Source of the DNA: Daedaleopsis sinensis
Lineage: Eukaryota > Basidiomycota > Agaricomycetes > Polyporales > Polyporaceae
Length of the DNA: 64,000 bases
NCBI GenBank assembly: GCA_033807695.1
Contig: CM066309.1
Location: 1,798,001-1,862,000, forward strand
Direction of reading: 5' to 3'
The position numbers and the translations under genes were made by a program. Below are positions 11,731 to 23,250 of this stretch, piece by piece (within the stretch, counting starts at the first letter, position 1; each line of letters opens with the position of its first letter). Under the pieces are notes generated by a model that did not search any database, was not told where the DNA came from, and saw only the letters and a list, made by a program, of their open reading frames with translations.

Positions 11731-13589
11731 TCACGCATGTGTATCGCGGGGCTTTTCTCTTATCACTTCCTGGTAGGGAGGTTCGCCTGCCAGTCCATGA
11801 GTAGAGTTCGAAGACTCCTCGAGCGCGAGGGTGTGGGGCTGTCCGTCATGTGCCTCGTCTCCATAGTATTCGTCGTCCGCCAGTCGCGGACCAGGAATAA
11901 CCGTGGATCCGAGCGAGCCGATGACTCGGTCAACAAAGTTGAGAGAGCTCTGGGAGCTTGCAGAGGTTTGGAGTTCAGGGTCGTTTGAGCCGATCTTAAC
12001 GTTGTTCTCGTTCGCTGCCTGGAGGTCCAAGATGAACCGATATACCAGTATACTAGAGAGCCTGATTACGGCGATTCAACCGCGGTATATGGCACGGTAT
12101 GAGAGTTAGCACTCCATACTTCGTGTATGCACGCATGAACCACATACGGATCGGTGAATATAGTGATGTCGCTGCTGGCTCCGAGTTGATCGCCATTCCT
12201 GAAGACCTATAACAATATCTTATGAGGAGTTGAATGGAGCAGTGTGAATGCACTTTGCTCACCGCTGCGATGGTGAAAGTTAGATGAAGTACGTTCAGGA
12301 TTAGCATGACTCTGCAATAGATAGAGTCAGTGCGATCTGGAATATTACGTCGTGGCCGTCTAGACTCGATTAGAGGGAGAGACGTCCATAGGAGAGGGCT
12401 CACACAAAGTAGATTGTTCCTTAAGTCGCGAGCACTGAAATGAACACACAGTCTTTGATGATTTAGGGGACTCACATACCGTTCCATAGCAAGATATTTG
12501 ATAAGCTCATGTGCCTTCGGTTGGGGAAACGCATCTTGAACAGACTCTTGTCCCCCGCAGTACGCCATGTTACGGCTACCAGGAGAGCGTCTGCAATGAT
12601 CAAAGACCCTCTCGAGACAGCAGAAGCTGTAGAGAATGTTGTCGATGAGCTTCGGTGGATGATTGTAGAAGAACGTACACCTTATAACGAGTTGATCAAT
12701 TGTATGATAATGAAATTAACGATCAAGTGTACGCACATGATCCCGAGCCGCAACGATACGGTCTCAACAACAACGCATCCCAGAAAGGGGTCCAAGAATG
12801 GTTCTTCGTGAGTGAAGCTGTTGACCTACGAGACGCCACGGTCAGCTGTCGGCTAACAATGAGACCTGCTAGTTTACCAATCACAGAACAGTACATACGA
12901 AGTTGACAATAACGGGTGCCAAGTAAAGGGCGGCGATTAGTCCCGCAATGAACCAATTGCGGGATAGTGCATATGCTCTTGCTCCCGAGAATGCTACGGT
13001 CTTAGTCGGTCAAGATGTTCAGCATAGGTAATGAATAGAAACTCACCACACAAGGGGAGGTACTGGATGCACATGATAACAATGTGCAAGGTCTGAACTA
13101 CATTGCAACTGTATGATAAAGAATATTATATTCTGTATGTCGGACAGAGATACACGAAACATACCCCTAAGAGCAGCTCAGCGGTGGGCACGTGGAAGAT
13201 CGTGACTTTAGACTCACCTCGACCGATTGTATAAGGAATGTCACAATACTGGCGATAATGTTTGTCAAGTAACAGTATCTGATCGTCAGGAACGCAATGG
13301 ATGCGACTGTAATCCTGCGTTTCCAGAAGTACTTGACCTCATGGTCGAATGTGATCGCATAGTCATATGCAAAGAATGCTATGTACGGTAGTCACGAAGT
13401 TATGGTATATACCGGTGTGAAGAAGTTCGCACTCACCGAGAGCTACCATTTGAACGGTCCAGAGGGTCGCACTAGAACGGGCTCTCATAAACGAAAAGGC
13501 CCAAGGTTGAGTCGGATAGTCACTCACAATGTAGAGAAGACGCCGACGACGAAAGCGTCATACTCTGCCTCTGAGGACATGGCGGACAT
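11731..13589 (-). CDS. DUF6533 multi-pass membrane protein (copy C)
   Basis: This minus-strand gene begins at 13589 with MSAMSSEAEYDAF. After two short introns comes the family signature YDYAITFDHEVKYFWKRR with the first helices. Later exons give CIQYLPLC, AFSGARAYALSRNWFIAGL, LDPFLGCVVVE, IIADALLVAVTWR, LSNILLWNGTIYFV, MLILNVLHLTFTIA and a last exon with RFILDLQAAN and KIGSNDPEL, ending at 11731. The order matches a seven-helix integral membrane protein. DUF6533 proteins form large families in mushroom-forming fungi and have no known function. All exon phases agree if a 2-base exon at 13165-13166 is used, as in the copy at 23251. I see no stop inside the exons, so it may be functional. A TATATAAG-type box is 61 bases upstream. 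Confidence 0.7.
13165..13166 (-). other. Predicted 2-base micro-exon in DUF6533 copy C
   Basis: The intron after SVE ends ...ctcttag, is followed by GG, then gtatgtttc starts a second intron. The flanking exons are in phases that need exactly two extra bases. The paralogue has the same arrangement at 23656-23657. Confidence 0.5.
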
Positions 13590-13649
13590 TGACCGGTCTG
13601 AACTTCGAGCACTGGGGGAGTAGCGTGCAGTGCTACCGTGTTCTAAGCC

Positions 13650-13657
13650 TATATAAG
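13650..13657 (-). promoter_or_regulatory. TATA-like box of DUF6533 copy C
   Basis: CTTATATA on the minus strand, 61 bases before the ATG at 13589. Confidence 0.4.
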
Positions 13658-14888
13658 CCCCCGAACATTGTCAATCAAGACTACGGATACTAGCCACCCA
13701 CAAGTGCTTCCAACTGTTCGTAGACGGTGTACAGCCATTGCAGGATCCGGAAAGGCACGAGGTTGAAGTAGGCTTTGGAAACATGTCACCAATGATAAAT
13801 TACGCGCGCGGTGACCGGTGATTGGTGAAGGTTCAGTCCAGGATAGTCAGTTCCGAAGAGCGTTGGGCTGTTAAAGTTTTAGTGCGAAGATACTGACAGA
13901 AAGTTCATTCACCAGAGACCAGTGCACGCCACCAACTCAACGATAGATCCATGACCGCGTAGCTAAGGAGCCTGTGTTCAAGTTCCGCATAAGCAGAGCT
14001 TCTGATTCCTCAAGTTCACCCTTGAACCTTCTCCGTGTCGTCTGTTTGAACGTTCATACCCACAGTGAAGGAACTTGATTCAACCTCTCACCGCTCAAAT
14101 CTTGTTTGGACGCTCAATTTCCAGTGCACGAGTCCATCGTTTTCGATTGATTAACCCAATGGTGGAGACTTGACGCTGGTCTTGCACACCCCAAAGTCGA
14201 CTCCGACTCGGAGATCGCGTTCGGTGGCATATCACGCGCATTCGTGCCGCCAGAAGGGGTGAAATATTGCGGCATTGATCATGAGCAAGAGAACTGAGGG
14301 TGCGCTCCTACTGTGTGAGACGTGTCATGACCTCGTAGAACTGTAGTCTTGAAGTAGCAGGGCCTGGCCGATGATTGGTAGGGGTGAGGTCAGGCCCGAC
14401 GAGGCTGGCAGACGTATCCCTGGAAACAGCGGTCAACAATCTCTTCTTTTTAGACCTCTATAGCAAACTACATGTATTTCCCCATTGCTCTTGCCGAACC
14501 TGAGAAATCAGGAAGGATTGTGATCAGTACAATCAAAGTACAATTTTACCACGTACTCAGGCTAGATTGTATTGCGTACAGGAATGTCACACCTTAATAT
14601 GTGACCAGATAAAGTCGAGAGGCCTGGTCAACCTAGCTGCGCCCGTGACTTGACTCGAGCTCGAAGAAGATCAAAAGAATACTGGAAAACCTCGCAGGAG
14701 TCGAACTCGACTCTGCCAGTGAGGCTGCCGCCGCATTCGGATATGCCGTGATCACTGACCACCGTGACAGTATCGTCACGTCGGCATTGTCCGAGACATT
14801 ACCAAGCGGAGACTCGGGCCGGAGCTCGGTCGGTACATCTGGGATCTGAGGATGCATGCATTGTCCAGGTTGGCGTTCGTCCAGCAGC
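13658..14888. other. Intergenic stretch, no gene seen
   Basis: AT-richer sequence upstream of the ECM14-like gene and of DUF6533 copy C. I see no coding exon chain, tRNA or repeat here. Confidence 0.4.
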
Positions 14889-16985
14889 ATGTTCTGGCTC
14901 TCCGTTCTCTCTTTGTGCTCCGCTGCTCTTTCTTATGCTACTGCTGTCTCCTATGACGAACAGCAACTCCCGTTGGGCGTGCTCAGGGCTGACAAGAATG
15001 GCATTTTGAGGCGGTATACGTTGCAGGGATGGGATATACGAGACGTAGACCGGGCAGCAAAGGTGCGCCATGAGTCGTTGATCCTCAGGAATGTGTATGC
15101 GAACGTCCCACCCAAATACAGCTCGCGAACGGTGAGATCTGGCATGCAGGCCCGTCGCATGTCGACATCCGCTTCGCCGATACGCACCAGACCTTGGACC
15201 TGCCCCTCCCAGAAGCTGGCTCAAGACCGCTTTCCCGCCCAAAAGATCTCGCTCTGTCGTACGGCAGCTGGGACATCTCTTCGTTCACTAACACGACATA
15301 TCATGCCATATACCACCCACTCTACGAGATTGAGAACTTCATGGAGGACTTGGCGGTGACGCATCCCACTCTCGTCGAACTCGTACAGCTCGGTCATTCA
15401 GGAGAGGGGCGGGAGATGGTTAGTTTGAAGATCTCCAAGGACTCCTCTTCCTATCTCCCCAATGGTCGCACTTCGAGCGTGAAGAAAACTGGGTTCGTGA
15501 TCACTGGGGCGCAACATGCACGCGAGGTCGGTGTGTTGTCCTCCTGCTGCGCGTGTGGATCCTTGCGCTGACCGCGCACTTTCCATCTCCTCGAATGCAG
15601 TGGATTGCGACTTCTACTGCGCTTTACCTTGCTCACTCGTTAGTCGCCGAGCAGTCGGAAGAGTTCTCGCTGTCGACCTGGCTGGATTACTTCGTATGTG
15701 GCATTGCTTTCAGCTGCATACAGGATGAGCTCATCTTCAAGAAAGGATTTCTACATCATTCCAGTACCGAATCCCGATGGCTACGTGTACACTTGGGAAC
15801 ATGACCGGCTTTGGTATGTCAACATTATTCCACCCGAACAGCCTCCGTTCGAACCACGCATTGCAGGTATAAGAACAGGCAGAACGTCGGCCCTGCTGAG
15901 AGGTGCACTGGCATAGATATGAACAGGTATCTATATCTGAAATCATGCACTACGCTCTAAGCTGACGTATTCTTCAGGAATTGGGTACGCTCCGAAAGAC
16001 AGCGCTGGCGAGTTTGTCTGCTCATCATGGGTCTCGTAGGGCCACAAATGGAAGGCAAAGTCCCACCTCCCGTCCTTCGCGAACGCTACAGAGAACAAAG
16101 CGCACACCGCCGGGCGAGGCGTCGACGCTGATCCATGCTCGACATGGTATCCTGGCCACCGACCGTTCGAGGCACCTGAAGTGAACAACATCGCCAACTA
16201 CATCACCACGCTCCCGTCGCTCAAGGCGTTCGTCGACTTGCGGAGCTACGGCCAGATGCGTGCGTGCTGCTGACAAGCGCACATAGACCGAGGCGACTGA
16301 CGATCCCCGCGCCGAATGTAGTTTCGATCCCATATTCGTGGTCGTGCAAGAAGATACCGAAGGACGCGGAGGACCAGCTCGAGGCTGCCCACGGCGCCGC
16401 CCACGCCCTCAAGGAGGTCCACGGGACCGTCTTCACTGTGAGGACGTACCTGCGCAGAGGCCGCGAGTCGCGCATACTGACCAAATCATCGTGCCTCCCC
16501 TCACAGACCGGCAGCCTCTGCGAACAGCTATACAAGTGCGTGTTCGCCCTAAGAGCAGCCCGTCTGCCCACAATAAACTGACTTATGCGCGCAGAGCATC
16601 CGGCAACGTCGTAGACTACATGTACGCCAAGGCAGGGATCAAGTACGCATACTCCGTCCACCTCCGCGACACCGGCACGGTGAGTGCATCGTGTCCCCCG
16701 TTTGTTTTGTTCCGGTCTCCGTCTCGGTCGTTGACGCGTGCCGTCGCCGCAGTATGGGTTCTCTCTGCCCGCGGAGTGGATCCGCCCCGTTGGCGAGGAG
16801 ACCGCGAACATGATTCGCTTCCTCGCCAGCTTCATCTCGAAGAAGCAAAAGTGTGAGTCCCCTTACTGCGCTCCTTGCCACATACGTACGCTCATATCTC
16901 GTGTGCGTGCAGAACGTACATACCCAACCAGCGTGCTCACTTCCGATTTCCGATTGACGTCCCTGCATCTCTCCTTGTCGCATAG
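14889..16985 (+). CDS. ECM14: ECM14-like inactive metallocarboxypeptidase (M14 fold)
   Basis: Twelve exons (14889-15062, 15122-15526, 15601-15693, 15746-15813, 15867-15926, 15978-15984, 16040-16259, 16322-16437, 16507-16535, 16595-16679, 16753-16850, 16913-16985) give 475 residues. A signal peptide (to about residue 18) and a propeptide with QGWDI precede the M14 domain. The zinc pair HAREW spans an intron, and [16 protein letters not shown] and GIDMNRNW follow. The third zinc ligand site reads DLRSYGQ (Arg where active enzymes have His), and the site of the catalytic Glu reads [11 protein letters not shown] (His for Glu). Fungal ECM14 proteins are known pseudo-peptidases linked to cell wall biology, so loss of activity fits the family. 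One exon is only seven bases. The last few residues are uncertain because reading through the last intron also stays open, to 17082. Confidence 0.82.
15978..15984 (+). other. Seven-base micro-exon in the ECM14-like gene
   Basis: The bases GAATTGG complete the codons of MNR-NW. They lie between attcttcag and gtacgctcc. Reading on without splicing breaks the family match and soon meets stops. Confidence 0.65.
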
Positions 16986-17898
16986 CTGTCGTGGATTCAT
17001 GTACCACCCACCATGTTGTACCATATATATCTTTCACTCCGCGGAGAACGTACCCCGCGCGCACGGCCGTCCTCGGCCTTGAGTTCGAGCAGAAAAGCAC
17101 GGGCACTGTTATAACCGCGAGCGTACACAGGTTGGAGGCAGTGGTGAAATAAGTACGTTCTATGCGAGAGACAGCGAGTCGGAGATGCATGGGCGTGGGG
17201 TGGGAAGGAGGGGGCGTATAGGACAGGAGGGTGAGGAGGGTGGGGTCACCCGGGGGGATCATGAATATCGGTACCGGTATGAATATGAGAGTACGGGCCG
17301 GGTCATATATGTGCAGACGGGAACGTAAAAGCTAATAATGCAACAGCCGGGCCTCCGAGGATGGGTGCGAGTGGGTTCCGTGGGTCGATGATGGTGGCTA
17401 CGGGGCGAGGGGAAGTCTGGAATGGGGTAAGGGAGAGAGGCGAAAGGTGGAAGGTAGGAGGTAGGAGGTAGGAAGTGGAGGTGGGAGGCGAGGAGGAAGG
17501 GGTACTTTAGTCCGGACGGGCACGAAATAATAAATGCATGCTACATAAGCGAGATAATGACTAGAGCAAACACGGCCAGAGAGTAACGGCGACGGCATTG
17601 TCGCTGACGATGACAGCCACGGGACAAGGACAAGCATGCTGGGCAACTGTAGCGCGGACGGCGAGGACGATCATACAGCAGGCGCGCGAGACTCTGGGGA
17701 TGGGAAGTCTTGAGGGGGAAGGGAGGGGCGCTCGCAGTTGCGTCGAGCTGGGGCATCCATCTGCTGACAGCGGCGAAGCACGCACCAGTCGACGGCCGTC
17801 CCCCGCACTCCTCCCGAGTCTCAAGATCTCAAGGCTCCCCAGCCCGCTCATCCTCCCACCCTAGCCCCAAGCCCGGTGTGAGGTGTCACCCTCAGGCC
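16986..17898. other. 3' region between convergent ECM14-like and ATG13 genes
   Basis: No gene recognised. A short tandem run of gtaggaggtaggaggtagga lies at about 17450-17475. The GC-rich end next to 17899 is the 3' flank of ATG13. Confidence 0.4.
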
Positions 17899-20612
17899 TC
17901 ACCCAGCGAGCGGACCCCTGCTCCTCCTCCGCTCCTCGCTCCCCGCGGGCTCCGGGTCCATCCGCCCGAGCACCTCCTCCGACGCGATGCTAAACCCGCT
18001 CCGCACGCTGCCCGTCGACCCCAGCCGCGGGCGCACATACGCGCGCGGCAGCGGCACGCCCACGCCCATGCCCATCCCGCTGCCCCCCGCGCTGCTCGCC
18101 CCCGCACTGTCCGGCTGTGGGGAGGGAGGCACGCTCGGTTCCGCGCCTGAGCTCTCGAGCGGGCTGTCTCTGCGCGAACCGCCCGTGTACGCCATGGGGT
18201 CCAGCGCGCGACGTGCGGCGGCGCTCGCGCTGGAGGCGGCGGTGGTTGGGAGCGGCCGGGCGGTGGCGTCCGTCGACGTGCTCGCTTCGCGCCTGCGCGC
18301 GCCGCTCCCGAGACCCTGGAGCGACGCGAGGAACGCCTCATTCATCTCGCGCAGGCGCTCGTCGACCGCGCTCTCCGTCGCGAGCACGGGGCCGGGGTAT
18401 GGGGTGGACATCGTGCGCTGCCTGAGATGGGGGGCGGCGCCCACATCGCTCGAGTGTGCGGAGCTCGATTCCTCGTGGATCGTCGCCTCCCGCCGGAGCC
18501 CGTATGGCGGGCCGAGGCCGGCGGGGGACTCGGAGCCCTCCCGCCTGCTTGGGAGCGGCTGGCGCGCGTCAATGTCCTGCATGAACGCCGAGAGATCTTC
18601 CACGTCTGGGTTCGTGGAGGGCGTCGCCTGCAGAATGGCACACGCAGAGAAGCCAGTGCGTGAGCACAGGTGAGTAGGAGGGCTTGAGACCAGAACAGCG
18701 GAAGCGCGCACCTTCTCAATCTCCTTCGGGGCGCTCCTGGGGCTGCTCCTTGGACTCGCCTCTCCTGCTGCACTGCTCGGAGTGGCGTACCGGTGGCCGA
18801 AGCTGCTCGCATATCTCTTCCCCTGCGTCCGCGGCGAACTCCCGCTCGGCACGAGAGATGGACTCGCAGAGATCACCTCGGTGGACAGCGGTCTGCTAGA
18901 ACCCAGACTTGATGGCACGAATGGCGGAGACGGTCGGAAGGGGGTGACGGGCGATGACGGGAAGTTGCTGCCACTAGGAGACGGCGGGACGCGGGACGAC
19001 GTGGGCGACTGCGCTGGGCGAGATGGTAGCGACGGACCAGTCCCGGCTGAGAGCGGCGAATGTTGGCGTAGGGACGGAGACGGAGAGTGCAGAGAGGGCG
19101 AGCCGGAAGAGATGGTGGACGACTTGAACGCGTTCACGGCCGTGATCGGTCTACGAATAGGTACCCCACTGGTGGAGGCGTTGTCCTGCTGCATGCAATC
19201 ATGGATCAGAGTGTGCGTGGATGGTGCGAGTAGAGACACGACATACCGTGGTGCGGCCTTGCAAGCTCTCCCGCCGTATCCTCGCAGCCAGCGCAGACAC
19301 CTCCGAGCCTATCGACGCGCCTTGTCTCGAAGACGACGAGTCTGAGACGCCTGACGTCGCCATCCCCGCACCGGAGAGGTTGCGCGTTACAGGGAGGGGA
19401 ATGTTCCCAGGTCTTGGGCTTCCACTGGGGCTGCCCCGCGCAGCTTGCGTGGACGAGAACGAGCCAGAGCGTGTATGCGATGCCGAAGCCGGAGGCAACA
19501 CGAACCTGTCAACGACAGAGCGCGGCGGCGAGCGCGGCAGTGACGTGCGGAGGGGAAGGCTCCCTGGGGAGCCGGTGATGCTGTCTCGCTGCTGATTCTT
19601 AATGAGTGTTGGGGTGAAGTCGGGGCCCTCTTCTAGGGAGAAAAAGCGCGAAGACAGGAGCGACTCGAGGTCGTCCAGCTGGAACTGGGGAGACGTGAGG
19701 TACGTAACGGCCACCGAGAGTTCACCCATGGGGTGTGTGATCGGTGGCAGCGAGTGTCTCTCTTGCTGCAGGGCGGTTTGCAGTGCGGGGGGAGTTGTAT
19801 CTGGTTTTCGAAGCACGCATATGATAGGCGGAGAGATCAGTCATCTGCGGTTCCGAATGTGGACGGGAGCTCAGAAGAAGTTGGGAAGTACCACACCAGT
19901 GTGACGAGTGGTCGCAGAGAAGAGGGAAGGGGGAGCAGGTGATGAAGACAAGGAGGAACGGGACACTCACCGAAAGTCATGACCTCGTCCGCCCGGATAC
20001 TGGAGTCCACCGCATCAACTCGCAGCTGTATGCTGAAGTTCCCCCCTCGATTGCCCCCGACCCGTCTCCGGAGACGGCGCGCGAGCTTCCACGCGGGCAG
20101 TACGCGGAGCAGCGTAAAGATGCTGCGGAAGAGCGGGATGCCGTGCTTGTACATCGTCGACGGGGCGACATCCTGGGTGTGGGGCTGACTGTGGGGATGT
20201 GGGGCGTACTCGAGGTTCCAGGACTCGAGCACGATGTAGCGCGGGGTGGGGTCGATGCGCACGCGAGACGAGTCGGGTGCGACGTAGACGAGCACCTGGT
20301 TGGTAGCTAGCTCGGGGACGCAGAGAACGACCTGGAGCTGGAAAAGCGGGACGGATGGGGCGGACGAGATAGCGCGATAGATACGGGTGTGTTCCTTGAA
20401 CGTCTCCGGGTCAGGAGTCTCGAGGTTGAACTGGACCGGCGGAGGGTTAGAACGGCGTCCCTGCGTCGGACGCGAGCGAGAGTACGCACCCACTTGTCGA
20501 CCTTTGCGTTGTGCGGGGGCTCGTGAGTGGCTCTGGCATGGTTGACGACTAGGGCGAGCTTAGAGTATAATCTGTGGGCTATCTGGTCGGCCTTCTGGGT
20601 CTCATTGGACAT
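17899..20612 (-). CDS. ATG13: Autophagy-related protein 13
   Basis: Five exons on the minus strand (20490-20612, 19971-20430, 19247-19800, 18712-19188, 17899-18627) join to 780 residues. The first about 195 residues form the ATG13 HORMA domain: ADQIAHRLYSKLALVVNHAR at the start, then FNLETPDPETFKEHT, PRYIVLESWNLEY, and a basic stretch ending in FSIQLRVD. After it comes GELSVAVTYLTSPQF with LESLLSSRF, also typical of the family. The remaining 500 residues are rich in Ser, Pro and Gly and should be disordered; in other fungi this part carries the sites for Atg1 and Atg17 binding and phosphorylation. The conserved LSAFMQDID lies in the last exon. ATG13 is a regulatory subunit of the Atg1 kinase complex that starts autophagosome formation. 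It converges with the ECM14-like gene. Confidence 0.92.
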
Positions 20613-23250
20613 GGCAGGGCGCGGGCTGGGCTTGCGGGAGGACTAGGGCGACATTAGGGCGTATTTCTAGGAGATAGTCGTGGGCTGTGATCGTCGTGCA
20701 AGCCAGGCGAGCTCGAGTCAACCCGCTCTCGTGCCTCCTCCACCCTCCTCAATCCGGCGACGCGGGGCTCGGAACCACACCAGGCGCCCACGTAGACGCC
20801 CCAGACTCTCCGCTATCTGCCCCGCGAGCCTGCCTTTCCTGGACGACATCCTCCGCCTCCTGATCCTCGTCTTTCCCGACCAGGCCTGCTCACACGAAAG
20901 TCGTTACGAGAGGCTCTATACATGGCTCGCATCGTCTGCTGATTCTGTCTCTCAGTTCTAAGGCCAGGTTTACCCACAGGTACGCAAGTAATATCCGCCT
21001 CTATACGTACACCTCCTTCATCTAGTCCGCCACCAGCCCGAGGGCTCAGTATAGCTGCTATACACGTTGTTTCAATCCACCTCGCCGCTCGCAGGACGCG
21101 TAAGTCTCTCTCGAACATGCCTTGCGTTCCCCTCTGCCCCGAGCGTCACCGCAGAATCCCATCCATCGTGCTGCGTACGCCATACGCGCGAATACATCAG
21201 AAGAGAGACTTCAGCCATGGCCGCAGTTTCGCAAGAACTGGACAGACGCACCGCGTGTATCCTCACGGTCCGACTGGCAAGCTCAAGCGCGACGCGCGTT
21301 CGCAGTTCAAATGCTCGCGCACGCTCGAGGCTCCCAGCACCCCAAATACAGCGCGGTGCGCAGCAGGGCAGAGCACTACTATAGGGCCTGCCGCCTACCG
21401 CCTTGCCCCATCGTGATATTCGTCTCAAGAAGCTCTCCGTCGGCGTCTTCTAATCGTGCGATCGTGCAAAAGATTCGTATTGTTCCTGTCCTTGTCCTGA
21501 CTCGTTCTCCTGTTCGATCGGTCGCGGACTGTTGATCGTAATCTGCACATACATTCGTTGGATGAGTCATTTACTGCATCTTGCGTGGCAAGGAACCACC
21601 AGCCGACACCAGTGGTCCAGCCTCTGGTTGTGCTGTCCTCCTTTTCTGCGGACAAATCACCTATGATGACGTTCTCGATGCGATGCCACCAGCCTCGGGG
21701 CAGGAACGTTAACGTTATGTCGCCTTCCCGCGGAACGAGCCCCGTACGGTGCGGTACCGCTTTAGTCGTCCGTGCCAGTGCGGATTCGGTTCCGTCAAGT
21801 AGACATCGCATCCACATATTGCCGCAGATTCAGACGTTCGCTGGACGTGGACGTCTAATGGCGACGTATCGCGTGATATGCGGTTGGTCGTTGACGCGAG
21901 AACGTCGGTGAGACGGATGGCGGACTGAGACGGGCGGGAGTTAGTGGAGGTTGTCGTACGAATCACGATGCACTGGGGTGAACTGTCGTGCGAGGGCGGC
22001 GATGTAAGTGCGACAACCTTGTTGGTGGATCAGTTTTGCGCACTTACTGCACCAGCAGGGCCCACCCAGAACTGATACGAGTCCACCTGCATGTTCCCCA
22101 ACAGGGGCGAGAGGACACGCGGTACATGCACCATCTTCGTCAAGGCAGGCACCTATGTCCAAATGTCTAATGACTCGTACCATCAGCAACGCGCATGCAT
22201 CGAGGTGCGGAGGTCAGGACTCAGGGCGTGATGACCCCCCGAAGTACAGTACGTCGTTTCGTGCACCATTGCGCCTAATGATAAACACAGCTGCCCCTGC
22301 TTCTCTCTAGGATTGGCGCTTCCGCACGTGTCCGTTCCTCCTGCCTGAGAGGTCAGCTGGAGACTTCGCTTCGGCCATATATGAAGCCGGAAGCCTGTCG
22401 TACCAGCGACCGACCTCTGTAGAATGGAACAGATGAATGCTCGCGAACTCGCCTTAGCGGTGCTAACGTTAGCGTTCCTCGGCCAAACGAATCTGCAAGA
22501 ACAATGTTCCTTTCCCGTCCGACACCCAAGCTTCGCAAGCGTATTTTTGTGTAATATTCACCGTTCGCTTGTGTTGCATGTCAGTATCGTGTTACTAACC
22601 GCCCTGTGAGTGTCCGTCAGCCAGTGCCACCCACCACCTCTTGCAAGCTCGAATACGCCGCAGTATTGTTCGTTGTGTAAGCCATATCGAATCTACGTGT
22701 ATGTGTTCCATTGACCTACCCACGGCTAGTTTCAGTGCTATCATCACGTAGCGCTTCATCCTTGACCTCGAGAAGATCCATTTGAAGACAAGCTCGAAAG
22801 ACCGTGCATCTCGGAAATCTACTCTTGTCCTTCATCGATCATCTTTCAGCCGTTAACAAGACAGGTGAAAGTCGCCACAATCTAGACCGATACAGAAGGC
22901 TATCTGCGCCACCGGAGGTTCCCCCACAGCGAGGATTCCATTAATGTAGTCTTCGGCGTGTCCGAGATCTAAGAAACTCTTTGGTGCCAACGGAGACGGG
23001 AAGGTGCTGCCCGCAGCTCCGGTCCCGCAGCTCCGATGGCGCACGTCTCGTCGTTTATCAAGTGGCCTGACGGAGCATTGTTGCAACTACCGTGCCATAA
23101 GCCCGATCGTCACGTCGCGACGCCTCTCCTCTGACGATGGGCTCTCACCAAGCAACATTCCGACAAAGGTGACCGTATCGACGGCGACCATCGTCAATAG
23201 ATGTATATATGTGCGCCAGTTGCAACTACGAACCCCACTTGTGTATCGCT
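20613..23250. other. Long stretch without a recognised gene
   Basis: Open frames at 21117-21416 (plus) and 21425-21817 (minus) are the longest, but neither matches a family I know and neither has clear partner exons. I see no tRNA or repeat array. It includes the upstream regions of ATG13 and of the DUF6533 gene at 23251. Confidence 0.4.

Noticed and set aside
15985..16039. Apparent frameshift and stop in the ECM14-like gene after RNW
   Set aside because: A standard 55-base intron (gtacgctcc to ctcgtag) removes the segment and restores RNWGHKWKAK in frame.
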